In this document: piece after piece, positions 8,599 to 17,784 of the stretch
Position numbering within the stretch: position 1 is the stretch's first letter
Layout of the letters: each line of letters opens with the position of its first letter
Origin: Paenibacillus sp. PAMC 26794
GTDB taxonomy: Bacteria; Bacillota; Bacilli; Paenibacillales; Paenibacillaceae
NCBI RefSeq assembly: GCF_000316035.1
Contig: NZ_ANHX01000022.1
Span: forward strand, 100,685-164,684
DNA length: 64,000 bases
Direction: 5' to 3'
Notes under the pieces: model-generated
Told to the model about the DNA's origin: nothing
Database searches by the model: none
The model's input: only the letters and a program-made list of their open reading frames with translations
Made by a program: the position numbers and the translations under genes

Positions 8599-9870
8599 TT
8601 ATCCGTTAATTAAACGTAATATATCATTGTATGTTACTGCCAGCATCAACACAAACAACATCGCAAATCCGATGAAATGCACCATGCCTTCGCGATTGGG
8701 ATCAACAGGTCTGCCGCGCAGCGCTTCAATTCCCAAAAATACCAGACGGCTGCCGTCCAATGCAGGTATTGGTAGCAGGTTGAAAATCCCAAGGTACAGA
8801 CTCAAAATTGCTGCCCATCTCGTTAACTGTTCAATCCCTTGTTTAGCAATCTGCCCTGTCACTTCAAATGTACGAACTGGGCCACCAATATCATCCATGT
8901 TGAATTGATTGATCAGATGTTTAAAACCTTCAAATATTATTTTGGTTGTATCAACCATGGCCACGCCTGAGACTTTAAATGTCTCTACAAATCCAACAGA
9001 TCGGGTTGGTAACGTAGGTACGATTCCCACTTTACCGCCCTCTTGTCCTTCTACAGCACGTGGAGTAATCGTTATATTAAACGTATCCGAACCCCGGCGC
9101 AGCGTCCATTCCATCGGCTTGTCTTTGGAATCGGCAATCATCGACACCATTTTTTGTGAATCCGTACCAATAACAGTACCATTGATCGTCTCAATAATAT
9201 CGCCCTTTTGCAGGTTCGCCTGATCGGCTGCCCCACCTTCAAGCACTTCACCAATTTGAAGATTTTTCGGGTTTTCCACCGGAACTCCTGCCATCTGCGC
9301 ATATACAGCAAACAGCACAAAGGCCAAGATAAAGTTCATCAGAGGTCCCGCAAAAATAGCCAATGCACGCTGTCCAACGGTTTTGCTGCCGAATTGACGA
9401 TCTTTCGGTGCAATCTGCGTTTGTTTACCACGACTTACCAACATTGCTTGAGGATGAATACGATACTCCTGAATCTCTCCATCTACATCGAGTTGAAGCT
9501 TCAGCGCTCTCTCCATATCAATGGAGATGACTTCACCACGTATTACATTTTTACGGTTATCCAACTGATCCAGATAGATCATCTTCACCTGGTCATCCGC
9601 TGATCTTACCGCGATGGTCTGTCCTTCCTGGATCTCTACCAGTTCCGGATCTTCCCCTGCCATTCGTGCATATCCACCAAAAGGCAACAAACGCAATGTA
9701 AACTGGGTCTCGTTTCTTTTATATGAGAACAATTTGGGACCAAAACCGATCGCAAACTCCCGTACAAGAATACCGGCGCGTTTGGCAAAATAATAATGCC
9801 CCCATTCATGAACCGTCACGATGACAAAGAACATGAGCACCGTTAGAAATACCACTTGTATGGTTTCCAA
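8599..9870 (-). CDS. rseP: RIP metalloprotease RseP/RasP (site-2 protease)
   Basis: Intramembrane zinc protease that cleaves anti-sigma factors and signal-peptide remnants in the membrane. The HEWGH motif (residues 21-25) sits in the first membrane segment. A PDZ domain follows in the middle (GGAADQANLQKGDIIETING), and the C-terminal zinc ligand motif NLLPIPALDGSRL lies near residue 366. The sequence has four membrane segments and is 423 residues long. It lies between dxr and proS as in other Bacillales. Confidence 0.97.
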   Translation of the reverse strand: METIQVVFLTVLMFFVIVTVHEWGHYYFAKRAGILVREFAIGFGPKLFSYKRNETQFTLRLLPFGGYARMAGEDPELVEIQEGQTIAVRSADDQVKMIYLDQLDNRKNVIRGEVISIDMERALKLQLDVDGEIQEYRIHPQAMLVSRGKQTQIAPKDRQFGSKTVGQRALAIFAGPLMNFILAFVLFAVYAQMAGVPVENPKNLQIGEVLEGGAADQANLQKGDIIETINGTVIGTDSQKMVSMIADSKDKPMEWTLRRGSDTFNITITPRAVEGQEGGKVGIVPTLPTRSVGFVETFKVSGVAMVDTTKIIFEGFKHLINQFNMDDIGGPVRTFEVTGQIAKQGIEQLTRWAAILSLYLGIFNLLPIPALDGSRLVFLGIEALRGRPVDPNREGMVHFIGFAMLFVLMLAVTYNDILRLING

Positions 9871-9983
9871 TCCCTATCCATCCTCCTTCACGGCACATAC
9901 CGCAGTCTGTCCCTCTAGATTATCATTATTCTCTGATGCCGCACAAGAGAATCACTTCTTCCAATTTGTTATGAAAAAAGAGA

Positions 9984-11123
9984 TTACAGACTGGCCGCAA
10001 GCTTACGGCTCTCCTGATCACAACGCGCGATCTCCTGCAGATCAGGCTCGTCCACATTGTGGTGTGCTTCCAGCACAGAAGCAATAATATCTTCTATTTT
10101 AAGGAATGAAATCTCTTTACGCAAGAAACGGGCTACAGCAACCTCGTTGGCTGCATTAAACGCCGTTGTTGCGGTTCCTCCCATTTTACCACACTCATAC
10201 GCCATTCTTAAACACGGGAACCGTTCCATATCCATCTCACGGAAATGTAATTTCCCAGCTTGAGCAAGAGACAGGCGCTGTGCCGGTGATGGCAAGCGGT
10301 CAGGGTAAGTCAGTGCATATTGAATGGGAACTCGCATATCCGGATTCCCCAGTTGTGCGATGATGCTTGTGTCATCAAATTCCACATAGGAATGAATAAC
10401 ACTCTCTGGGTGAAGCAATACATTAATTTGATCATATCGAAGACCAAATAACCAATGTGCTTCAATGACCTCGAGACCCTTGTTAACCATCGTTGCCGAG
10501 TCTATCGTAATTTTGGACCCCATTGACCAATTTGGATGTTTAAGCGCATCCTCTATAGTCACGCTCTTCAACTGTTCACGGGTAAGATCACGGAATGATC
10601 CACCTGAAGCGGTGAGCGTAATGCCTGCCAAGCGTTCTCTGTTTTCACCATTCAAGCATTGGAATATCGCAGAGTGCTCACTATCAACAGGCAATAAAGA
10701 GACTCCTTTTGCAGCCGCTCTTGTCGTGACGATATGACCCGCTGTAACCAATGTCTCCTTGTTGGCCAGTCCGATCTGTTTGCCTGCATCTATGGCAGCA
10801 AGTGTTGACTCCAATCCAACACTGCCCACCACCGCTGTAACAACCGTATGCGCATCGGTTCCTGCCGCAACTTCTACGAGTCCTTCTGTGCCATAAAACA
10901 GTTGCGTTCCTGCAGGCAGATGTGGAGCTACCTTCTCCGCCAGTTCTTTGGACCCCACTGATACTTTCTTCGGCCGGTAACGTTTGGTTTGTTCGATCAG
11001 CAGGTCTGTATTGCCTCCGGCAGCCAGTCCCTCCACTTGAAAGAGTTCTGGATGCATGTCAACTACATCCAGTGTCTGGGTTCCAATGGAACCGGTTGAC
11101 CCAAGAATCGCAATTTTTTTCAT
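9984..11123 (-). CDS. dxr: 1-deoxy-D-xylulose 5-phosphate reductoisomerase
   Basis: Second enzyme of the MEP isoprenoid pathway, converting DXP to MEP with NADPH. The start is ATG 11121-11123 with GAGGTG upstream, giving 379 residues; an alternative four codons upstream is less likely. The NADPH-binding GSTGSIG lies at residues 8-14. Metal and substrate residues are in VDSEHSAIFQ and in the ATMVNKGLEVIEAHWLF block. It sits between cdsA and rseP; uppS in the same cluster uses the pathway's product. Confidence 0.97.
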   Translation of the reverse strand: MKKIAILGSTGSIGTQTLDVVDMHPELFQVEGLAAGGNTDLLIEQTKRYRPKKVSVGSKELAEKVAPHLPAGTQLFYGTEGLVEVAAGTDAHTVVTAVVGSVGLESTLAAIDAGKQIGLANKETLVTAGHIVTTRAAAKGVSLLPVDSEHSAIFQCLNGENRERLAGITLTASGGSFRDLTREQLKSVTIEDALKHPNWSMGSKITIDSATMVNKGLEVIEAHWLFGLRYDQINVLLHPESVIHSYVEFDDTSIIAQLGNPDMRVPIQYALTYPDRLPSPAQRLSLAQAGKLHFREMDMERFPCLRMAYECGKMGGTATTAFNAANEVAVARFLRKEISFLKIEDIIASVLEAHHNVDEPDLQEIARCDQESRKLAASL

Positions 11124-11193
11124 GCTGCACCTCATTTTTAATTATCCAATGCCTACGGCGAACAATGCTGTTATTTCAGACTCATGTTCTTCT

Positions 11194-11997
11194 TTAGTAG
11201 GGCAGTAGCATTAGTATATGTACGAATGGAAAAACAACAATCCAGCTGTCGCACCGATCAAGAATGCCTCCATGCCCAGGGAGAAGACTGCCTGAATCCT
11301 TGATATTATATACACGTTTGTATGCAGACTGGATCAAGTCACCCATCTGACCTACAACTGCACAGGCAATTCCGATCACAATCGCTCTCTGCCAGGAAAG
11401 CAAACCATCTGATACTAATGCAAAAATAACAGAAGTAACAATTGCAATTACAATGCCACCCAGTGCACCCTCTATAGTCTTGTTTGGACTGATGGAAGGC
11501 CACAGTTTGTTTTTACCCATTAGTTTCCCTACAAAATAAGCTCCTGCATCACTGGCCCATATGGAGCCCAGTAACAGGAACGTCCAGAACAACCCATGTT
11601 GCAGATGTCTGGATTCTGCAATGTAATAGAAACCGATACCTATATACAACACACCGAGGAAAAGCATGGCCACTGTATTCACGGGAACCTTATTTTTGGT
11701 GACAACCGAAGCTGTCATCAGTACAAGCATTACTATCCAGATGACCTGAAATAAGGATAGCGGTCTTGCCTCCCAAAGCATTTCCCAAGGAAACACAATG
11801 GCAAACACACCAGCATATCCAATCAGGGCCACACCTGAAAAAGGCATCACCCCGGTCATTTTAACAAATTCATAATAACCGATGAGAGCCATAAGCAATA
11901 CCAAACCATGGTACCAGGGTCCGCCCAGCATGCAAAAACCTAAAAACAACACACCTGCTATGATTCCTGTCGTTAATCGCTGTTTCAACGGCTTCAT
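11194..11997 (-). CDS. cdsA: Phosphatidate cytidylyltransferase
   Basis: Makes CDP-diacylglycerol from phosphatidic acid and CTP in the membrane. The 267-residue protein has several hydrophobic segments. It ends in the family signature SAYKRVYNIKDSG...PGHGGILDRCDS, which contains the catalytic metal-binding Lys-Asp and His-Gly-Gly-x-x-Asp-Arg groups. The order uppS-cdsA-dxr is the common bacterial one, with only seven bases between uppS and cdsA. Confidence 0.97.
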   Translation of the reverse strand: MKPLKQRLTTGIIAGVLFLGFCMLGGPWYHGLVLLMALIGYYEFVKMTGVMPFSGVALIGYAGVFAIVFPWEMLWEARPLSLFQVIWIVMLVLMTASVVTKNKVPVNTVAMLFLGVLYIGIGFYYIAESRHLQHGLFWTFLLLGSIWASDAGAYFVGKLMGKNKLWPSISPNKTIEGALGGIVIAIVTSVIFALVSDGLLSWQRAIVIGIACAVVGQMGDLIQSAYKRVYNIKDSGSLLPGHGGILDRCDSWIVVFPFVHILMLLPY

Positions 11998-12004
11998 CCT
12001 CCAT

Positions 12005-12772
12005 CTATTTCAAACCGCCGTAACGCCTTGTTCTGCGCTGATATTCGGCTACTGCTTCAAGCAAATGCTTTTTGCCAAATTCGGGCCAGTATATATCCGT
12101 AAACCATAATTCACTGTATGCAAGCTGCCAAAGCATAAAGTTGCTTAATCTCAACTCTCCGCTCGTCCGGATCAGCAGATCCGGATCGGGCATGTCAACC
12201 GTTAGCATATGTCTATCAATGAGTTCAGGTGTTATGTCCTCTGCCGATAGTTCCCCCGATTTCACCTGCAGAGCGATCTGTTTAACACAGTCCGTCATTT
12301 CACGACGACTTCCATAGTTCATTGCAAAGTTCAAAACGAGACCTGTATTATGTTCCGTAAGACGAATGGCTTCCCGCAAGGCATTAATGGTATGAGAAGG
12401 TAAATGTTCCTCTTGACCCATCATGCGAATACGCACATTTTTTTCTATAAGTTCATCCAGCTCTATGGCTAGAAATTCTTGCGGAAGTCGCATCAGAAAA
12501 TCCACTTCTTCTTTTGGACGCGTCCAGTTTTCTGTCGAAAAAGCGTACATCGTCAGATATTTGATGCCCAGTTCATCCGCCGCGATGGTCGCACGTTTGA
12601 CCGCCTTCATGCCATTTTGGTGCCCGGCTATACGCGGGAGTCCCAAACGTTTGGCCCATCGTCCATTGCCGTCCATGATGATGGCGACGTGCTGCGGGAT
12701 ATTGTCCTCGGATATAGTCAGCGTTTCCTGCTTGTCAGCCCCATTCCACCACGACCGAACCCGTTTGATCAT
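12005..12772 (-). CDS. uppS: Isoprenyl transferase (undecaprenyl diphosphate synthase)
   Basis: Cis-prenyltransferase that builds the C55 lipid carrier for peptidoglycan. In 255 residues it has the conserved IIMDGNGRWAK block with Asp34, the GHQNGMKAVK motif, YAFSTENWTRP, and the C-terminal PDPDLLIRTSGE...W motif. The first 25 residues are a lineage-variable extension. It is followed directly by cdsA. Confidence 0.97.
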   Translation of the reverse strand: MIKRVRSWWNGADKQETLTISEDNIPQHVAIIMDGNGRWAKRLGLPRIAGHQNGMKAVKRATIAADELGIKYLTMYAFSTENWTRPKEEVDFLMRLPQEFLAIELDELIEKNVRIRMMGQEEHLPSHTINALREAIRLTEHNTGLVLNFAMNYGSRREMTDCVKQIALQVKSGELSAEDITPELIDRHMLTVDMPDPDLLIRTSGELRLSNFMLWQLAYSELWFTDIYWPEFGKKHLLEAVAEYQRRTRRYGGLK

Positions 12773-12816
12773 TCCTGTTCCTCCAAAATCCCTGAAGTTT
12801 CTTTATCTGAAGCTTG

Positions 12817-12850
12817 GAAAAAGAGACAAAACCCCACCGTATTGGAGGGG
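12817..12850 (-). terminator. Probable intrinsic terminator after frr
   Basis: On the minus strand CCCCTCC-AATAC-GGTGGGG forms a stem with one T-T mismatch (12832-12850), followed by TTTTGTCTCTTTTT. It lies 12 bases beyond the frr stop and before uppS, so it may give partial termination inside the cluster. Confidence 0.6.
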
Positions 12851-12861
12851 CTGCGCTTGTC

Positions 12862-13415
12862 TTACACTTCCATGATTTCTTTTTCTTTGGCAGCGAGTAC
12901 CTTATCGACTTCAGCAATAAACTTGTCGGTCGATTTTTGGATATCATCCTGATGTCTCCGGGATTCATCCTCGGAAATATCTGACTTTTCCATTTTCTTG
13001 ATGTCATCATTCGCGTCACGGCGAATGTTACGAATCGCTACTTTACCTTCTTCACCGAACTTCTTCGTCAGCTTAACAAGTTCCGCTCTACGTTCTTCCG
13101 TCAATGCCGGAATAGACAAACGGATCATGCTACCATCATTGGCTGGAGTAAGACCCAGATCTGATTTCATGATGGCACGCTCGATGTCACCCATGGAGGA
13201 TTTGTCCCAAGGCTGAATCATCAATGTACGGGAATCCGGAGTACTGATATTAGCGAGTTGATTCAATGGCGTCATTGCCCCATAATACTCTACCTGAATT
13301 CGGTCCAGAAGAGCTGGAGTTGCGCGGCCTGCACGCAAAGTAGCCAGGTCACGACGCAATGCTTGAATTGCTTTTTCCATACGCTCTTCGGCATGTTGTT
13401 TAACCGCTTGTGGCA

Positions 13416-13416
<1 letters not shown>
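12862..13416 (-). CDS. frr: Ribosome recycling factor
   Basis: Splits post-termination ribosomes together with EF-G. It is 184 residues long, the family's normal length, with the characteristic [12 protein letters not shown] segment near residues 27-38 and [11 protein letters not shown] in the helical domain. Its ATG overlaps the pyrH stop by one base (TAATG), so translation is probably coupled. Confidence 0.97.
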
Positions 13417-14144
<728 letters not shown>

Positions 14145-14207
14145 TTATTCACCCTCCACTTTGAATCGAACACGCTTGGTGTTCAACCAACAAAACTTCT
14201 CGCGCAT
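14145..14207 (-). CDS. Possible 20-residue leader peptide abutting pyrH
   Basis: An ATG at 14205-14207 opens a 20-codon reading frame (MREKFCWLNTKRVRFKVEGE) that ends with TAA directly before the pyrH TTG, in the same frame. A perfect AGGAGG lies only two bases before the ATG, which is too close for strong initiation. Part of the frame overlaps a GAACAC/GTGTTC hairpin (14168-14184). It may be a coupling or leader ORF, or chance; no family is recognised. Confidence 0.25.
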   Translation of the reverse strand: MREKFCWLNTKRVRFKVEGE

Positions 14208-14221
14208 GGCCTCCTACTTAA

Positions 14222-14246
14222 AAAGAAAGGAACACAGTTGTGTTCC
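14222..14246 (-). terminator. Intrinsic terminator between tsf and pyrH
   Basis: On the minus strand GGAACAC-AACT-GTGTTCC forms a perfect stem (14229-14246), directly followed by TTTCTTTTT. It lies after tsf and 85 bases before pyrH. The upstream segment GGAAAACAGT (minus strand, 14289 down to 14280) can pair at 9 of 10 positions with the terminator's 3' arm ACTGTGTTCC, as an antiterminator would. Confidence 0.78.
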
Positions 14247-14267
14247 GCTCTTTTAGGAAAAACGTTT

Positions 14268-14374
14268 AACCGGTAAGGCACTGTTTTCCTGAGATATAAG
14301 GGAGTCTACGCTTCGAAGTTTTATCATTCTTATATCTTCGAAAATCAATTCTGCTCGCCGGTTTATAGAAACCG
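14268..14374 (-). other. Structured tsf-pyrH leader with mutually exclusive pairings
   Basis: Several inverted repeats are packed here. CGGTTT/AAACCG forms a tight hairpin (14359-14374). AACCGG (14268-14273) can pair over 85 bases with CCGGTT (14358-14363), which shares its bases with that hairpin. GATATAAG (14293-14300) pairs with CTTATATC (14329-14336) around the palindrome CTTCGAAG (14311-14318). With the terminator at 14222-14246 this is the arrangement of an attenuator or riboswitch-like leader. The ligand, if any, is unknown. Confidence 0.5.
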
Positions 14375-14376
14375 TC

Positions 14377-15027
14377 TTATTTGTTTACTTGGGACATTAC
14401 TTCTTCTACGAAGTTGTCTACTTTTTTCTCAAGACCCTCACCCAGTTCGTAACGAACGAAACGACGGATGGAGATGTTTTCACCAATTTGGCTGATTTTT
14501 TCATTCAGCAATTGAGAGATCGTTTTGTCTGGATCTTTAACGAAAGTTTGTTCCATCAGGCAGTACTCTTCGTAGTATTTACCGATACGGCCTTCAACCA
14601 TTTTTTCAATGATTTTCTCTGGTTTGCCTTCGTTAAGAGCTTGAGCTTTCAGGATTTCTTTTTCTTTTTCCAGCTCATCTGTAGGAACTTCTTCGCGTTT
14701 AACGAATTTAGGATTAGCTGCAGCGATTTGCATAGCTACATCTTTAACGAAATCCTTAAATTGATCCGTTTTACCAACGAAGTCAGTTTCACAGTTAACT
14801 TCAACCAAGACACCAATGCGTCCACCAGCGTGGATGTAAGATTCTACAACGCCTTCAGTTGCTGCACGGCCTGCTTTGCTTGCTGCTGCAGAAAGACCTT
14901 TCTCACGCAATAATTCAGCCGCTTTTGTTACATCACCGTTTGCTTCTTCCAGTGCTTTTTTGCAATCGAGCATACCAGCGCCCGTTCTTTCGCGAAGTTC
15001 TTTTACTGCACTCGCATTAACTGCCAT
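14377..15027 (-). CDS. tsf: Elongation factor Ts
   Basis: Nucleotide exchange factor for EF-Tu. It has 216 residues, the short form common in Paenibacillaceae, against roughly 290 in B. subtilis. An N-terminal UBA-like domain ([20 protein letters not shown]) is followed by the EF-Tu-contacting NCETDFVGK motif at about residues 79-87. It follows rpsB after a spacer holding a hairpin with a U-run. Confidence 0.96.
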   Translation of the reverse strand: MAVNASAVKELRERTGAGMLDCKKALEEANGDVTKAAELLREKGLSAAASKAGRAATEGVVESYIHAGGRIGVLVEVNCETDFVGKTDQFKDFVKDVAMQIAAANPKFVKREEVPTDELEKEKEILKAQALNEGKPEKIIEKMVEGRIGKYYEEYCLMEQTFVKDPDKTISQLLNEKISQIGENISIRRFVRYELGEGLEKKVDNFVEEVMSQVNK

Positions 15028-15067
15028 TATAAATTCCCTCCAACATTAAGTATTGTACGTACACTCT

Positions 15068-15112
15068 AAAAAAAGGGCAGTGAGAGGTTATCCACCTGCC
15101 AACCACCCTTTT
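15068..15112 (-). terminator. Hairpin with U-run between rpsB and tsf
   Basis: On the minus strand the stem GGCAG...CTGCC encloses an AGGT/ACCT inner stem, flanked by AAAAGGG...CCCTTTT, and runs into seven T residues. The two outer pairings share bases, so alternative folds are possible. It probably causes partial termination that sets the rpsB to tsf ratio. Confidence 0.6.
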
Positions 15113-15142
15113 AATTTAGTTTATAACATATGTTCGAATCTA

Positions 15143-15841
15143 TTAAGCGGAAGTTTCTTCGCCTTGGTTAGCTTCGATTACAGCATCAGCCATTTTACCT
15201 GTCAGCAATTTAACAGCGCGGATCGCGTCGTCATTACCTGGGATAACATAATCGATCTCATCCGGATCGCAGTTAGTATCAACGATACCTACAATTGGGA
15301 TACCCAATTTGCGAGCTTCCGCAACAGCGATACGCTCTTTGCGTGGATCGATGATGAACAGGGCGCTTGGCAGGCCTTTCATATTTTTAATACCGCCCAA
15401 GAATTTCTCCAGACGATCTTTTTCTTTGCGAAGCAAGATTACTTCTTTTTTAGGCAATACAGCGAATGTACCGTCTTCTTCCCAAGCTTCCAACTGTTTC
15501 AAACGATCAATACGTTTTTGAATAGTTTGGAAGTTAGTCAGGGTACCGCCGAGCCAGCGTTGGTTAATGTAGAATTGACCAGCACGTTCAGCTTCTTCTT
15601 TAACAGAATCTTGAGCTTGTTTCTTAGTGCCCACGAAAAGAATTTTACCATTCTCTCCTGCGATTCCTTTAACGAAATTGTAAGCCTCTTCGACTTTTTT
15701 CACCGTTTTTTGCAAATCGATGATATAAATTCCGTTTCTTTCAGTGAAGATATAACGATCCATTTTTGGGTTCCAACGACGAGTTTGGTGACCGAAGTGT
15801 ACCCCAGCTTCGAGAAGCTGCTTCATGGAGATTACTGCCAT
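15143..15841 (-). CDS. rpsB: 30S ribosomal protein S2
   Basis: Small-subunit protein S2, 232 residues from ATG 15839-15841, which has AGGAGGTG seven bases upstream. The longer open frame upstream lacks a ribosome site. Conserved blocks include [22 protein letters not shown] at the start, [10 protein letters not shown], the [11 protein letters not shown] motif, and [12 protein letters not shown]. The promoter at 15967-15995 separates it from the flagellar cluster. Confidence 0.98.
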   Translation of the reverse strand: MAVISMKQLLEAGVHFGHQTRRWNPKMDRYIFTERNGIYIIDLQKTVKKVEEAYNFVKGIAGENGKILFVGTKKQAQDSVKEEAERAGQFYINQRWLGGTLTNFQTIQKRIDRLKQLEAWEEDGTFAVLPKKEVILLRKEKDRLEKFLGGIKNMKGLPSALFIIDPRKERIAVAEARKLGIPIVGIVDTNCDPDEIDYVIPGNDDAIRAVKLLTGKMADAVIEANQGEETSA

Positions 15842-15966
15842 CTTCACACACCTCCTAATATGGTTTTTATTGTGTCCTCCGCCGGCATCATTTTTCGCCA
15901 AGACTCTCCATAAGGAAAGCACCCTCAACAAAATTAGCACATGCGTGTGTTTTAACACCGTTATCT

Positions 15967-15995
15967 AATATAGCATAACTGACTGTCCGATGCAA
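15967..15995 (-). promoter_or_regulatory. SigA-type promoter of rpsB
   Basis: On the minus strand TTGCAT (15990-15995), a 17-base spacer, and TATATT (15967-15972), with TG one base upstream of the -10 box. The start would be near 15960 and the leader about 120 bases, long enough for autoregulation by S2, although no known motif was recognised in it. Confidence 0.75.
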
Positions 15996-16110
15996 CAGTC
16001 TTTGAAGCTAAAATCTACTTTTCGTTTTTTGCTAGTATCGAATCATTTTAAACTTGATATGTAACTCAGGCGCTAATTATTATCAGGCTTTGAAAATGTA
16101 CCGTTTAATA

Positions 16111-16151
16111 CGCAAAAACCGTCTTGTCCGAGCATGCTCAGTTTGACGGTT
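16111..16151 (-). terminator. Terminator of the fla/che cluster
   Basis: AACCGTC (complement at 16145-16151) and GACGGTT (complement at 16117-16123) form the stem. The loop carries the palindrome GAGCATGCTC, and TTT follows on the minus strand. The hairpin overlaps the last codons of the MltG-like gene. It marks the end of the 37-gene flagellar unit before the rpsB promoter. Confidence 0.7.
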
Positions 16152-16764
16152 CTTTCGTAATTTTTGCGATAATGGATTTGAAACTTTCGCCTTTTTCAAG
16201 CGCATAGGTACCCACTTGGATTTTGGTATTGATTCGCTCAGCCTTGCCAGCCTTTATGAATGCTTGAGCATCATCTACGATTCCCGCAGTTTTTAAGTTT
16301 GCTGCAACGATCGCCAGACTGTTGCCTGAACGTACTTTGAATGATACTGTTGCGCCTTTCGGATTGCTCGGCGTTATAGGTTCTGTTGTTTTCGGCTCAG
16401 TTATCTCTTTCTGCCCTTCAACTTCACTTGTAGAAGGCTCTTGTGGCTTCTCAGGCTCTGCAGGTGTTTCCGTAGAGGTTACTGATTCAGGCGGTGTTGC
16501 TGTTTCCCCTTGCAACTCACTGCTTTCTTGCTTTTTCTTCTCTACCCACTCAGCTTCTGTGTACAATTCCTCTTCAGAACCGACCACCTTCATATCCAGG
16601 CTTTTTGCGGCTGTTTCCAGCTGTTCTTTCGTCATATTGGCGGTCTGCTCAGGGTCAAGATTACTATCAGATAATGCATTTTGTCCTACTATGGCCAGTT
16701 GAAGCAAAACTGCACCAATAATCATACCACTCCCCAGACCAATCCATAAGGATCGCTTGTCCAT
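16138..16764 (-). CDS. Membrane-anchored protein with MltG/YceG-like LysM domain, no catalytic domain
   Basis: 208 residues: one N-terminal membrane segment (about 7-29), then a Pro/Thr/Glu-rich linker (about 85-140). The C-terminal domain is about 65 residues long and starts at FKVRSGNSLAIVAANL. That domain resembles the LysM-like N-terminal part of MltG/YceG endolytic transglycosylases (KVxxGxSLxxIAxxLxxAGI...xGTYxLxxG). The transglycosylase domain is missing altogether, so it may bind peptidoglycan without cutting it. It is the last gene of the fla/che cluster. A role at the flagellum-wall interface is inference. Confidence 0.65.
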   Translation of the reverse strand: MDKRSLWIGLGSGMIIGAVLLQLAIVGQNALSDSNLDPEQTANMTKEQLETAAKSLDMKVVGSEEELYTEAEWVEKKKQESSELQGETATPPESVTSTETPAEPEKPQEPSTSEVEGQKEITEPKTTEPITPSNPKGATVSFKVRSGNSLAIVAANLKTAGIVDDAQAFIKAGKAERINTKIQVGTYALEKGESFKSIIAKITKEPSN

Positions 16765-16767
16765 GAC

Positions 16768-17352
16768 TTAGCTTTCCTCCCGTTCTGCCAGTTGCAGTAT
16801 TAACTGTACCTCACCACGCTGAATGCCTGTCTGCTTGGATATGGCATCCATCGACTTACCTTCAGCATGTAGATTAAAGAGTTCTGCATATCGATCTTTA
16901 ATCGATTCACGCCCAGGCAAAGATTCGACTTCACTGGTCTGTAGGTCTGCTTCTAACGCCTGCTGGGCCGCCTCTGCTTGTACACTTTTCACGAGTGCTT
17001 GTGCTTGCAAACCTTCGGAAGATTGTACGGATACATCACCGGAATGTGGAACAGGTGATGCGACAGCTTCGTTCTTTTTGCTCTGTTCCAGCTGATCCAA
17101 CCGCTGCTGTAATTCCTGAAGTTGCAATTGCATACGTTGATCAGCTGCTGTCGCTTCTCCCTTCATTTCAGCCACTCGTTGAATAAGAGCATCATTATCA
17201 TTTTCGATCTCGGTCATGTAGTGTTCAAGCGTAGATTCCATCTCCTGCACCAGTTGATGCCCAGGCTCTTGCGCCTTGTTTTTCCGAGGCATAATATAAG
17301 CGTAGGCGATGGCGCAGGCCCCTAATATGACAATAATGATCCATGGTGACAA
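16768..17352 (-). CDS. swrB: SwrB-like flagellar assembly protein
   Basis: 194 residues from a TTG at 17350-17352 (GGAG ten bases upstream). There is one N-terminal membrane segment (about 3-20), a coiled coil (about 35-92), a variable linker, and a C-terminal helix-turn-helix-like motif (YAELFNLHAEGKSMDAISKQ...GEVQLILQL). The same layout, and the position between sigD and rpsB, are those of B. subtilis SwrB (YlxL), which activates flagellar type III export. Sequence similarity outside the C-terminal motif looks low, so the name rests partly on synteny. Confidence 0.65.
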   Translation of the reverse strand: MSPWIIIVILGACAIAYAYIMPRKNKAQEPGHQLVQEMESTLEHYMTEIENDNDALIQRVAEMKGEATAADQRMQLQLQELQQRLDQLEQSKKNEAVASPVPHSGDVSVQSSEGLQAQALVKSVQAEAAQQALEADLQTSEVESLPGRESIKDRYAELFNLHAEGKSMDAISKQTGIQRGEVQLILQLAEREES

Positions 17353-17417
17353 ATTGGGTTCTCTCCTTCTGATTCAACCATCGGTGCGCAAGACTGCATG
17401 TCCATAACAACCATTTA

Positions 17418-17732
17418 TTATAAAGACAGATCTATGTGTTTTCCTTTGTACGGGTGCTCTGCAGGTCTGACAATTTCTTGACCCTGAGCAGTCTCCTGTC
17501 CATCCGAACCACTCTGCTGATTCCCATCATTGGTATGACCATCACGCACCGAAGTCTGTGAAGTTTCGTCCATTGCTTCACTACGTTGCCTTGCTTCATT
17601 TGCTTCTTTCGCCGTTTGCTCTGCCAAAAGATTCTGATCCGTAATCGGTCGCTGCTGGGCTTCACTTTGATAACGTCCCGCTTCGCTTGTTCGTGGTACC
17701 GCAATCTGCAACTCCACTGCTTTGAAACTCAT
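17418..17732 (-). CDS. Conserved hypothetical protein of the flagellar cluster
   Basis: A 104-residue hydrophilic protein of unknown function. The N-terminal MSFKAVELQIAVPRT and the C-terminal HPYKGKHIDLSL look conserved, while the middle is rich in Gln, Glu, Ser and Gly and probably disordered. It has a GAGGTG ribosome site and no membrane segment or signal peptide. Its place between fapA and the swrB-like gene suggests a flagellar role, but none can be assigned. Confidence 0.7.
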   Translation of the reverse strand: MSFKAVELQIAVPRTSEAGRYQSEAQQRPITDQNLLAEQTAKEANEARQRSEAMDETSQTSVRDGHTNDGNQQSGSDGQETAQGQEIVRPAEHPYKGKHIDLSL

Positions 17733-17784
17733 ACGCTCACCTCACGGTTTCGAATGGATTTCTTCCTGTGCCTGAATGCTGAAC

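Noticed and set aside
15053..15913. 286-codon plus-strand open frame opposite rpsB
   Set aside because: It is antisense to a certain ribosomal protein gene, its composition is Phe/Ser/Asn-rich as expected for a shadow, and no domain or ribosome site is seen.
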